Origin: Paenibacillus sp. CC-CFT747
Lineage (GTDB): Bacteria; Bacillota; Bacilli; Paenibacillales; NBRC-103111
DNA length: 64,000 nt
Assembly (NCBI GenBank): GCA_030323305.1
Contig: CP106741.1
Location: 5,937,501 to 6,001,500 of the forward strand
Direction: 5' to 3'
The notes below the pieces were generated by a model. That model searched no databases. It was given only the letters and a program-made list of their open reading frames with translations, and was not told the origin of the DNA. Below, piece after piece: positions 40,280-50,107 of this stretch. Numbering within the stretch: the stretch's first letter is position 1; each line of letters starts with the position of its first letter. A program made the translations under genes and the position numbers.

Positions 40280-40290
40280 GGGGCTCCTCC

Positions 40291-41242
40291 TTACCAAAGA
40301 CTGGTTTCGGATAACCGGCGGCTGAGCATATTGGCGCTGAAGACAAAGATGAGGCTGATAACCGCCGTAAACATATCGATCGCGGCCGCATAACTAAAGT
40401 TTCCGCTGATCAAGCCGGTCCGATAAACATACGTGCTAAGAATGTCCCCGGTGGAATAAGTGGCGGGGTTATGCAGGAGAAAGACCTTCTCGAATCCGAT
40501 TTCGAGCACCCGGCCTACGTTAAGTATGAAGAGAATGATGATCGTCGACGCTATTCCGGGGAGTGTCACGTGCCACAGCTTTCTCATGCGGGTTGCGCCG
40601 TCCATATCCGCCGCTTCATACAGGGCAGGATCAATGGAGGAAAGCGCCGCCAAATAGATGATGGCTTCCCAGCCCAGGTGCTGCCAAATTTCGGAGCTGA
40701 CATAAATCGATCGAAAAAGTCCCGGGTCATTCAAAAATGAATCGGCCCGAATCCCAGCAAGGAGATGATCTTGTTCACCAATCCGCCCGAGGGGAGAGGA
40801 ACATCACCACCATCCCGGCCACGACGACGTTAGAAATAAAATGAGGCAGGTAACTAACCGTCTGCACAAAGCGTTTGAATACCATATGTTTGACCTCGTT
40901 AAGCATCAAAGCAAGCAGGATAGGAGCCGGAAAGCCAAACACCAATTTATAGAACCCGAGCAAAAAGGTATTGCGGAGCAGCGGCCAGAAATCGGGACTG
41001 TTGAAGAACATCCGGTAATACTTCAGCCCCACCCAGTCGCTGGCCGCTATTCCTTTATACAAAGAGTACTCCTTGAAGGAAATGACGATGCCGAACATGG
41101 GCAAGTACTTGAAGAGCAAATAATAGAGCAGACAAGGCAAGAACATTAGAAGAAGATATTTGCTCTTGGCCAGCTTTCTCCTTCGCTGTGTACGGATTTT
41201 CGGTATCGATAGTCCGCCTGCTGCAGCATTCAGCTTACTCAT
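40291..41242 (-). CDS. ABC transporter permease, LplB type
   Basis: 317 residues when repaired. Marks: MFLPCLLYYLLFKYLPMFGI, FGFPAPILLALMLNEVKHMV, SYLPHFISNVVVAGMVVMFLSP and the coupling loop YEAADMDGATRMRK. Slips at G4 40791-40794 and A5 40733-40737. ATG at 41242 has GAGGAGAGGAAAG upstream. First gene of the operon to 36586 and divergent from the membrane AraC regulator. Confidence 0.9.
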
Positions 41243-41310
41243 CTCTTTCCTCTCCTCCCGCTCCGAATGACTTTCCAATCTAACCGGATGATAGCATGGA
41301 AGGGGATGAG

Positions 41311-41325
41311 CTGTAATCGTTTGAA
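41311..41325. promoter_or_regulatory. Weak cre-like site in the divergent region
   Basis: CTGTAATCGTTTGAA matches the CcpA consensus with two mismatches. It is 70 bases before the permease start at 41242 and could serve catabolite repression of that operon. The rest of 41243-41456 is AT-rich, with TTTTGC repeats around 41380-41400 and a TTATAT that could be the -10 of the regulator. Confidence 0.3.
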
Positions 41326-41456
41326 TATGCGGATTCTACTCAAAATTACGGGAGTCGAAAATCGGATAAGTTTTCTGAATTTTGCGTATTTTGCAGAAAC
41401 CCTCTTCTAGTCTACCTTTTTCTGTTATATGATTAAGCCATAAGGAAGATCAAACC

Positions 41457-43744
41457 GTGCGGGGAGGCGGCGGATATACTTATCTTTCCTCGTTTCCATA
41501 GGGGTCAAGCTCTTTACTCCTTCGGCTGCTTTTCGGATTTTTAACCGTGATCGTCTTTCTCGCCGCCTTTGGCTATCTCTCTTTCTCTTTATACCAGGGG
41601 AATATACGGAACGAGATTATCCGGTATAACGAGCAAAATATAGGATATACAACCGAGCGTTATGAAGAGCATTTCAAGCTGGTGCAAAAAGAGATGTATG
41701 CCCTTTATTTTCACGACGAAGTCAGCGGGCTGCCGTTCAGCAGCGAGAATCAGCGTTACGAGCTCCTGGATCGAATTCGTCAGCAAATCGTGAAAGTGGT
41801 GAGCAACCCGCTGTTGTATATCGACAACGGTATCTTCGTGTTTAGGGAAGGAACGCTCACGCTCAGCAAGCTGGGAACCACCGATAGAAAGTCGCTGTTC
41901 GAAAAATACTATGCGAGCCAAGATTATCCCGATTCGTTCTGGCAGCAGCAGCTGGAGGAGTCCACCTATACCTCCAAAGCGTTTGCGATGTCCTCCTTTT
42001 ACGAATATCCCTTTTACCAATCGGGTCAGCCGATCAACAAAGGCCTGTTTATCCCCTATATCAACAAACATTGGCAGAAGCATGATTTTTATGTGGTGGC
42101 CATGCTGGACGCCAACAAGCTCTTCGATGCCTTTCACCGCTCCGTGAACGCCAACTTTATTATCTACGATGAACACAAAACTCCTATCTTTTCCACGGTA
42201 AAGCCGGAGGATGACGTCAAAATCCCGGAGCTCTCCGCTAATCAAACCTATATCCTGCATAACAATACCTATTACTTCTACCGAGTCGGCGCGCACACCG
42301 GCTTCACCTATTTAAATATCGTTCCAGGGGCCAGTATTGCAGAGCAGGTCGCCTCACTGAACCTCACTTCGTGGGTGCTTTTGGTCTTGGCTCTGCTGCT
42401 CAGTGCCATCGTATCCATTTTGTTCAGCATTCGGTTTCATAACCCGGTCAAGCGGATGGTTTCCTCGCTGCAGCAGACGAACGGAAGCGACGTTTTATTT
42501 AAAAGCAATATCCGGGAGTTTAACCTGATCGGCCAGAAGCTGAATGAAATGTTGAAAACCAACGCAGAGATTCAATCGGATTTGCTCCAAAAAACACCCA
42601 GCTCATCTCTTACGGTTATTTGAATAAAGTAAAGAAAATTTATAACGGCTCCCGCAGCTCGGTCGATCTGCCTTCCAAGCAGGAATTTCGCTTGGTGTTG
42701 TATGAAATCACCTACAAAGACCGTTTCTGGGAGGAAATGCAGGACGAGCCGGGACCCCTCACTTTCTGCATTTATGAATATATAAGCGTGAGCCTGACGA
42801 AGGTCTTCCCGACAGCGCGGGTCCTTCAAGTGGAGAGCCGCCAAATCCTGTCGGTCCTCGATGAGGTCGACGATGTCCGTATGGATAGGCATATTTCGGA
42901 GCTGCTGTCTGTCCTGTCCCTGGATGAGAATTACTATTTTGCGACAATCGCCGTTTCCCCGCCTTTCCTTCCTACCTCCGATTTCCCCTCCGTCTATGAA
43001 CAGACGGTAAGCCTGCTGCAGGAGCGGAAGCTGATGGAGGGCTCTCAGGTGGTGCGCGAGTCGGCGGGTCGACCGTTCGTGTACTTGCTTACCCCGGCCC
43101 AGGAGCAGCAGTTCGAGAGGAACCTGAGCTCCGGCAATGCCCAGGAGCTTCTGCATCTGCTTGACCGCCATCTCGCGTTAATGGAACGCAAAGACGCCAC
43201 CTTCGCGCAGTATCATGAATTCGTTCGGGATATTGTGCAAAAAGTGCGCCGGTCGCTGCATGCGTCCCGTTTACAGGAACAAGACATAGAGCCCCTGCTG
43301 GGGGCTCTGAATTCCAGTCAAAGCTTCTACTCCGTGAAGCATTACCGCAAGTTCTTCAGTCAGCTTCTGGTGGCCGCGTGCCAAACGATTCAATACAGCC
43401 GGAAGGTGGGAGACCCGATCGTCGCTCATGTAACAAACTACGTGGAGAAAAACTATGGGGAGGATATTACCCTGGACATTGTAGCGGAGCAGCTTCGTAT
43501 TACCGGAGGCTATTTGTCTACCTATTTCAAGGAAAAAACGGGTGAATATTTTGTGGATTACGTTAACCGGATACGGGTGGAAAAAGCCCAGCACCTGCTT
43601 CTGGAAACCCCTATGAAAATTCAGGAGATTTCCAACCGCTGCGGATATCAAAATATCAATACCTTCAACCGGATATTCAAGAAGTACAGCGGAATGTCGC
43701 CGCGCGACTTCCGTAAGGATCATTTCTCGGGAAATGTTTCCTGA
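41457..43744 (+). CDS. Membrane-anchored AraC family regulator
   Basis: About 762 residues when repaired. It has an N-terminal transmembrane helix (LLFGFLTVIVFLAAFGYLSF), an extracytoplasmic sensor of about 250 residues, a second helix (WVLLVLALLLSAIVSILFSI), a cytoplasmic linker and a C-terminal AraC domain (DITLDIVAEQLRITGGYLS, IQEISNRCGYQNINTFNRIF). It joins sensing and DNA binding in one chain. The best start is GTG 41457 (AAGGAAG 8 bases before), but in that frame a TAG stands at 41499-41501, so the first 30 codons are corrupt or the start is later. A slip lies in A6 42589-42594. Probably controls the divergent transporter operon. Confidence 0.85.
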
Positions 43745-43756
43745 GGAGGGGTTTCC

Positions 43757-45163
43757 TTATTCGAAAACGACGCCTTCCTCATTCGCAAAGCAGCTTACGA
43801 TCGCCTGTCTGGCGAAATCGCCGCTGGCTTCCGACCATTGAAGCAGCATTACGCGGAGTCTCTCCTTCGGTTCGGCATATCCGGGATCGTGGATTCGGTT
43901 CGTCATTTCATCAGGGTCCTGCTCCAGGTCGTACAGCTCATCCGTCTCATGGGCCCGGAAAACGTATTTGTAGCGGGCCGTTCGGACGGCGCGTACGCAC
44001 TGCATGGCCGTGGTGCCATGGTGCTCCACATACACGGCGTCACGGCCCGTTCCATCCTTTCCGTAAAGACTGGGAAGAAAGGATACGCTGTCCAGCTTTC
44101 CGTCCGCCTGCCCTCCCGCCACTTCCATAAGGGTATGGAACAAGTCCTGCAAACTGACCAGCTCGTCACGCACTCCCGGAATCAGCCTCCCCTTCCAGTA
44201 AACAACCAGCGGGACCCGGATGAGATCGTCCAGCATGATGGCCGTCTTACCTACTAGACCATGACGCCCCATCATCTCGCCATGATCGGAAGTAAAAATG
44301 ATCATGGTATGGTCTATTAAACCGGTTTCCTCCAGCTTTTTTACTATAGAGCCGAACGCGTCGTCCACCATGGTCACCAAACCGAAATACTTGGCCAGTG
44401 CTTTCGCCATGACCGGCCACTGGTTCGGCAGACGGCAAAAATTGATATTGAGGTAATTTTTCCGATACGTCTCCGGTTTGCCTCTCCAATCATCGCGGTA
44501 GCTGGGCCATTCCAGGATCTGCTGCGGATCGTATAGGGACGCGTACGGCTCCGGAACGATCCAAGGAACGTGAGGTTTCCCGCATGAAGCGAAGAGGAAG
44601 AACGGTTCCTCATCCTCCTGGTGAGCCTCCAGCCATCCATTCACGGCTTCGGCCAGCCGGAATTCATCGGTTTCACCGGGCGAAGCATCGCTGCTGCCCG
44701 CCAGCACCTTTTCACCGATCCGGTCTTTCAGGACAACCTTGTCGCGAATCCGGCCGCTTTCCGGATGATTGTGGGCAGCCCGCTTTTTCAACTCTTCGTC
44801 AAAGCCATATTCGGTGGGCAGGGAGTTCCCGACATGCCACTTGCCGGCATATACGGTGCGATATCCTCTCTCCCGCAGAGTGCTGCCGATCGTTTGCGTT
44901 CCCTCGGACAACCGCTCCTGCAGGGTGAGCGCCGAGTGAGCGTTCATCACAAGCCGGTGCTCATGCGGGTATAAGCCAGTCATGACGGTCGCCCTCGATG
45001 GGGTGCACATCGGACAGGCGGTGAAGGCCCGGCTAAACGCAACTCCTTCCTCCATTAGAGCATCCAGATGCGGAGTCCGGCAAAGCCCTGCTGGTCCAAT
45101 CGTATCCGCGTGCTGCTGATCCGTCATGAAAACAAGAATGTTGGGTCGTTTCTTATGGTTCAT
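43757..45163 (-). CDS. Sulfatase, cysteine type
   Basis: Intact, 468 residues. Alkaline-phosphatase-fold sulfatase: metal ligands in NILVFMTDQQHAD, the formylglycine motif C-T-P-S-R in CPMCTPSRATVMTGLYPHEH (cysteine at about residue 57), YAGKWHVG and FTSDHGEMMGRHGLVGK. The cysteine must be oxidised by FGE or anSME to work. No signal peptide, so it acts on imported sulfated sugar. Its ATG (45163) overlaps the stop of the preceding sulfatase as ATGA, so the pair is co-translated. It converges with the AraC gene that ends at 43744. Confidence 0.93.
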   Translation of the reverse strand: MNHKKRPNILVFMTDQQHADTIGPAGLCRTPHLDALMEEGVAFSRAFTACPMCTPSRATVMTGLYPHEHRLVMNAHSALTLQERLSEGTQTIGSTLRERGYRTVYAGKWHVGNSLPTEYGFDEELKKRAAHNHPESGRIRDKVVLKDRIGEKVLAGSSDASPGETDEFRLAEAVNGWLEAHQEDEEPFFLFASCGKPHVPWIVPEPYASLYDPQQILEWPSYRDDWRGKPETYRKNYLNINFCRLPNQWPVMAKALAKYFGLVTMVDDAFGSIVKKLEETGLIDHTMIIFTSDHGEMMGRHGLVGKTAIMLDDLIRVPLVVYWKGRLIPGVRDELVSLQDLFHTLMEVAGGQADGKLDSVSFLPSLYGKDGTGRDAVYVEHHGTTAMQCVRAVRTARYKYVFRAHETDELYDLEQDPDEMTNRIHDPGYAEPKERLRVMLLQWSEASGDFARQAIVSCFANEEGVVFE

Positions 45164-46514
45164 TGCCGCTTCCTTTCTTCCAGCTGCTCCCGCCGCAAAG
45201 ACTGGTCTCTTCTTGCCGCCCGATCGACCGCAGCTGTGTCGGCGACGGCGGCCAAAGCATGCTCGAGCTCCGTTCTTGCCGTCTGCCATTCGGGTTCGCC
45301 GGCGAGGCTGCGCAGCTCCTGCGGATCTTCCTCCAGATGGAAAAGCTCCGGTTCAAAGCCCTCGTAATGCACAAGCTTTAACGGGCCGCGCCTTATCATG
45401 AATAGACCGGTAGACGCGCCGTGAGCATGATACTCGCTGAAGACCGCACGCTCCGGATCCGGCTGCTCCATCAGCTTGAGAAGCGAAGTCCCCCGCCACC
45501 CGGCAGGTGCCTCGATACCGAATATATCCATAATGGTCGCACTCAGATCAACAAGCGAAACGGGCGTGTCGTCCACAATCCCCGGTTTGATTGCCGGCCC
45601 GGACATCAAAAGAGGCACTCCGATGCTTGTCTCGTACATGGACCCTTTCCACCAAAGCTCGTGATCTCCCAATTGGTCGCCATGGTCGCTCGTATAAACG
45701 ATCAGCGTGTTGTCCGCCTGACCGGAACCTTCCAAAGCAGCCATCACCCGGCCCACCTGGTCGTCGATCAGCGTGCACAATCCGTAATAAGCGCTTCTTG
45801 CCCGCCGTATCGTCGACTCGTCCAGTCCGGTCATGTTGTAGTACTCCCTCATCTGTTGGACAACCGGATGCCCCTCGGCCGCCGGCGAATCGAATGGCAT
45901 GTCCACATTATCCTCCGGATACAAGCGCGAGTAGGGCTCTGGCGCAATGAGCGGAAAATGCGGCGGCAAATAATTGAGCCACAGCACCCATGGCCTGCTC
46001 TTGTGCGGCACTTCATTCATCAAGAAATAAATGGCCTCGGATGTTTCTCTTTCCACCCTTTCCGTCCAGAAAGAGCCGGTGCCAGAGTCGGCAAGCCTCT
46101 CCTTGCCCCTTGCCGCCGGCTTCGGCGGATGGCGATCGAAGGCCCCCCGCCGGAATGCTCTTTCCGATAAGCGGGAAATCGCGCATCATCAAAACCGTGA
46201 TCGTGGGTTCCGTCAAAATCGAGCTTGCCGATTGTCGTCACGTCTACCCCGTTTTCCTTCAGAATCCGGCCCCAGGAAGCCGGCTGCCCCCTGTAGGGTG
46301 CCGCATTGTCCCAGCACCCGGTCTCGTGCACATAACGTCCGGATGCGAAGCTCGCCCGGCTCGGCACACACAGCGGGCTCGTGCAATAAGCGGACGTATA
46401 ACGAACACCACCCGCCGCCAGCGCATCCAAATGCGGAGTCCGTACGACGGGGTGGCCGGCGCAGCCCATCGCATCCCGCCTATGCTCATCCGCCATAATC
46501 AATAGAAGATTCAT
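45160..46514 (-). CDS. Sulfatase, cysteine type
   Basis: 451 residues when repaired. NLLLIMADEHRRDAMGCAGH carries the metal-binding aspartate, the modified motif is C-V-P-S-R in SPLCVPSRASFASGRYVHE, then IGKLDFDGTHDHGF, and VYTSDHGDQLGDHELWWKGS with the second metal site. No signal peptide. One base is missing in the C6 run at 46143-46148. AAGGAG lies upstream of 46514. It resembles choline/heparan-type sulfatases of the same superfamily, but position specificity cannot be told. Co-translated with the next sulfatase. Confidence 0.9.
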
Positions 46515-46542
46515 TGGCAAGCTCCTTAAAATGTAATCGTCT

Positions 46543-47466
46543 CTACCATAATCCCGACCCTCCCATACGGCGCACAATGGTGTTGGTAAGCATAATAAGA
46601 ACCAGGCTGACGGCCGACTTGAACAGCCCCGCCGCCGCCGCGAGCGGGAAACGGCCCATCGATAATCCCACACGGTACACGTAAGTGTCCAGAATGTCGG
46701 CCACCTGGTAAACCAGCGCATGGTACAGCACAAAAATCTGATCGAAGCCGGCGTTCAGGATATGGCCCATTTTCAGAATAAGCAGGATAAGGATGGTCCC
46801 GCCGATCGAGGGCAGGGTAATTCTGAACATTTCCTGCCAGCGGCTTGCGCCGTCGATCTTGGCCGCCTCATACAGCTCGGGATTAATTCCCGCGATGGCC
46901 GCCAAATAAATGACGGTTCCCCAGCCCGCCTCTTTCCAAATTTCCGTCGCCACCAGCATGCCGCGGAACGTATCCGGCTGCATCATGGGCGAAACGCTGA
47001 TTCCGATAGCGCTCAATATGCCTGTCGAGGAAGAAAATAAGGCGTGCAGAATTCCCGCAAGAATAACCCAGGACACAAAGTGCGGGAAATAAATGATGGT
47101 CTGGATCCACCGCTTAACTTTCACATTCCATATTTCATTCAAAAACAAGGCGATGATGATGGGAACCGGGAAGACAAAAAGCAGTTTATAACAGCTGATA
47201 ATTAACGTGTTGCGCAGAGCGATCCAGAAATCCTGGGCCGAAAATAGCCGTTCGAACCATTTCAACCCCGCCCAGGGACTGCCGAAAATGCCGTCGACAA
47301 TGCGATACTCCTTGAACGCAATCACGATTCCGAACATCGGTGCATACTGGAAAACAAGAAAGTAGACAATGGCGGGCAGCAGCAGCAAATAATAATATTT
47401 GTAACGGTCCCACCGGTAATTCCGGCGGGACCTCGTTCGCATCGTTGTCTCTCTTGTCATTTCCAT
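46543..47466 (-). CDS. ABC transporter permease, LplB type
   Basis: Intact, 307 residues. Marks: LLLPAIVYFLVFQYAPMFGI, YFPHFVSWVILAGILHALFS, EAAKIDGASRWQEM, and the ending NTIVRRMGGSGLW. Its ATG overlaps the stop of the binding-protein gene (TGATG). Unusually, in this module it comes last, after the other permease and the binding protein. It is followed by the two sulfatases. Confidence 0.93.
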   Translation of the reverse strand: MEMTRETTMRTRSRRNYRWDRYKYYYLLLLPAIVYFLVFQYAPMFGIVIAFKEYRIVDGIFGSPWAGLKWFERLFSAQDFWIALRNTLIISCYKLLFVFPVPIIIALFLNEIWNVKVKRWIQTIIYFPHFVSWVILAGILHALFSSSTGILSAIGISVSPMMQPDTFRGMLVATEIWKEAGWGTVIYLAAIAGINPELYEAAKIDGASRWQEMFRITLPSIGGTILILLILKMGHILNAGFDQIFVLYHALVYQVADILDTYVYRVGLSMGRFPLAAAAGLFKSAVSLVLIMLTNTIVRRMGGSGLW

Positions 47467-49011
47467 CAGCGCTTGCCCTTCTTCCACTCGGCGTTTGCCT
47501 CCTGCTCGATCTCCTTGCCGCCCTGGCTGTAATACTTCTGAACAAATTCATCCCATTTGTCCACTGAAAATTCTCCGGTTACGATCTTGATAAAATACTC
47601 TTCCCAAAGCTTGCCGAGGTCGGGATAATCCAGCTGGGCGGGCAGCGTCGTCCACAAAGCGTTTTTCAGCGTGTGCTCATTTGTTTTCTGCAGGGCGTTA
47701 AGCGTTACCTGGGGACTCCAGCGCCTGTCCACGACTTTGATAAACTGAACCGGGTTGGATAAGCCGCGGCCCGATAACGCAGTCGCATCCGTCGTTTGGG
47801 TAATGCGGTTGTTCGCCTTGTCGAACGTATAGTCCTTGCCTTCGATTCCGTACGCCGTCAGGAAAAATCCCCCTCGGGCTGGTCATCGGTAATCCAGTCG
47901 AGCAGCTTGGCCAGGCGATCGGGATCCTTTACCTTGGCGGAAACCGCCTTCAAGCCGCCGCCTCCGGGACTTGCCTCCGGCCAGCCGTTTCCCCCGGTCC
48001 GGTCGGGGGAACGATGACGCCGAGCTCGGCGCCCGGTACCAGCTTCTGAAGGGCTTTGTAGCTTGCGCTGTTGGTCGGCTGAACCAGCCAGGCGTTTTTG
48101 CCGACGATTCCGACCTTCGAGTTCGTCATCTTCTCATCCAGCTGCTTATCCGTTGTGACCGGAAACTCCGGATCGATCAAGCCTTCCTTGTACCATTTCT
48201 GCAAAAGGGTCAGGGCCTGCTTCGTTTCCGGCAGCACCATCCCCATTCTGATCGTGCCGTTTCTTTCGTGCCAGAAGCTGGGCGCAACGCCGAAAGCGCC
48301 GAAAATGCCGTCGAAGCCGGAGACAGATCCGAATGCGCCGGGCTTGGTGCCGCCCAACCCGTACGTGTCCTTCTTGCCGTTGCCGTCCGGATCGTTCATC
48401 GTGAACGCTTTCAGGACATCGTACAGCTGATCCAAGGTTTTCGGCTCGCCCGCCCCGATTTTCTTCAGCCAGTCGAGCCTTCCGACGAAGCCGTTTACAT
48501 TCTGGCCGTTAAAAGGCTCCGGCCGAATGGCGTCCGGAAAAGCGTAAATTTTGCCGTTGACCATGCCGGCCTGCAAATCCTGCGGCTTGTAGTATTTGCT
48601 GGCATTCGGCATCTTCTTCAGCATGTCGTCCAGCGGCATGATCAAGCCTTCTCCGGCCAGCTTGGTCATCGTCGGCAAATCGACGCTGAAGTAATCCGGA
48701 ACATCGCCGGAAGCGATCATCAGGTTAAGCTTGGTGAAATATTCCTGGCCGCCCGTGAGCGATACTTTAAAGTCGACTCCGGTTATTCCCGCTTTATTCA
48801 AGCCTTCGAGCATCAGCTTCTTGCCTTCCCCGCCGTCCTCCGGGTAATTGACCTCGCCCCGGTTCATATAAATTTTGTACGTCACCGGCTGTTTCGCATC
48901 CGTGCTCGATGAGGAGCGGGATTCGAGGATTTGCTTTGGCACCCGGCTGCGACAACGGGTCCGAGCATCAAGGTAAGCAGAACCGGAACGGTTCTCCGAA
49001 CATGCTTCATG
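47466..49011 (-). CDS. Sugar ABC transporter solute-binding lipoprotein
   Basis: About 516 residues when repaired. N-terminal MKHVRRTVPVLLTLMLG is followed, after adding lost bases in the G3 run at 48957-48959, by a good lipobox VAAGC. The body has GGQEYFTKLNLMIASGDVPD, GLIMPLDDMLKKMPNASKYY, and NDPDGNGKKDTYGLGG, the same calcium-loop-like stretch as in other binding proteins here. Slips: near 48957, 48913, C5 47991-47995 and C5 47869-47873. Part of the transporter linked to two sulfatases, so sulfated oligosaccharides are the likely cargo. Confidence 0.88.
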
Positions 49012-49029
49012 TTTCCAATACCCCCGATA

Positions 49030-49892
49030 TTAAGATTTGATGGCGCCGATCATGACGCCTTTCGTGAAATACTTCTGCAGGAACGGATAGATGCACAGAA
49101 TCGGAAGGATCGTTAAAATCACGGTTGCGGCGATGACCGAATCCGTTGACGTTTTCGAGAATTCGCCGCTTTGCATCGCCGCCTGCTGCCCGTTTATGAT
49201 ATCTCTAAGGAGCAAAGGCAGCGTATACAAGCTTTTGTCATTCAGGTAAATCAGCGACTGCAGGAAATTGTTCCAGAGCCCCACTGCTTCCCAGAGCGCG
49301 ATTGTGGCGAGGACCGGTGTGGACAGCGGCAAAATAATCAGGCAAAACGTCACGATAGGATTGGCCCCGTCCATCATCGCCGATTCCTCCAGCTCGTAAG
49401 GCAGCGTTTCAAAAAACTGCGCATGACGAGCACGTTGTACGCCGAAATAGCGGATGGAATAATGACCGCCCACAGCGTATTGACCAGTCCCAGGCTTTTG
49501 ACAAGCAGGTAGGTGGGAATCATGCCGCCGCTGAAAAGCATCGTGAACAAAATGGCGAGAGTAATCGATCGTTTGGCGGGAAGTCCCCGAATGACAAGCG
49601 GGTACGCCGTACAAGCGGTAAGGAACGTGCTAAGGATCGTGCCCGTAATCGTGATAAAGGCGGAGTTCGTGTAGGCCCTCCAAATATACGGGGACTCCAG
49701 CACCGTCTGATAAGCCTCCCCGTTGATCTCCCTCGGCAAAAGAAAGAATCCTCCTCTCGCCGCGCCTTCCGGAGAGCTTAACGAAACCGAAATCTCATGC
49801 CAGAGCGGATAAAAAGTCGCCGTGGCGAACAGCAGAAAAAAGATCCCGTTGAACCAATGAAAAAGTCCCCATCTGTGCTTAGTGAAATTCAT
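49030..49892 (-). CDS. Carbohydrate ABC transporter permease, YtcP type
   Basis: 287 residues when repaired. Marks: FFLLFATATFYPLWHEISVSLSS, LFTMLFSGGMIPTYLLVKSLG, the coupling loop LEESAMMDGANPIV and the ending KYFTKGVMIGAIKS. One base is missing in the A6 run at 49411-49416. ATG at 49892 has GAGGAGGGG upstream. First gene of the operon that ends with the sulfatases at 43757. Confidence 0.9.
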
Positions 49893-50060
49893 TGCCCCTC
49901 CTCGTAAGCTCAAGCTTGGTTAGTTGAATGGACCGGTCTTCCTTCATTATCCCGGCCCGGACGGCTCCTTCTCAATCCGCAATTTCCGTCTTTCCATGCG
50001 GAAAATCCGCCTAATTCGTCTATTTGGACGGGACGGGTTAGAAATGACACATCCAAAACA

Positions 50061-50092
50061 AAAATCCGCCATTCCATCCGGTAGGCGGATTT
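50061..50092 (-). terminator. Terminator after the membrane AraC gene
   Basis: AAATCCGCC (50062-50070) pairs exactly with GGCGGATTT (50084-50092). On the minus strand the stem is followed by TTTGTTTTGG. It lies just after the stop at 50108 and separates the regulator from the permease operon. The remainder of 49893-50060 shows no clear promoter consensus to me. Confidence 0.8.
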
Positions 50093-50107
50093 GCTTTTAT
50101 CAGGGTT

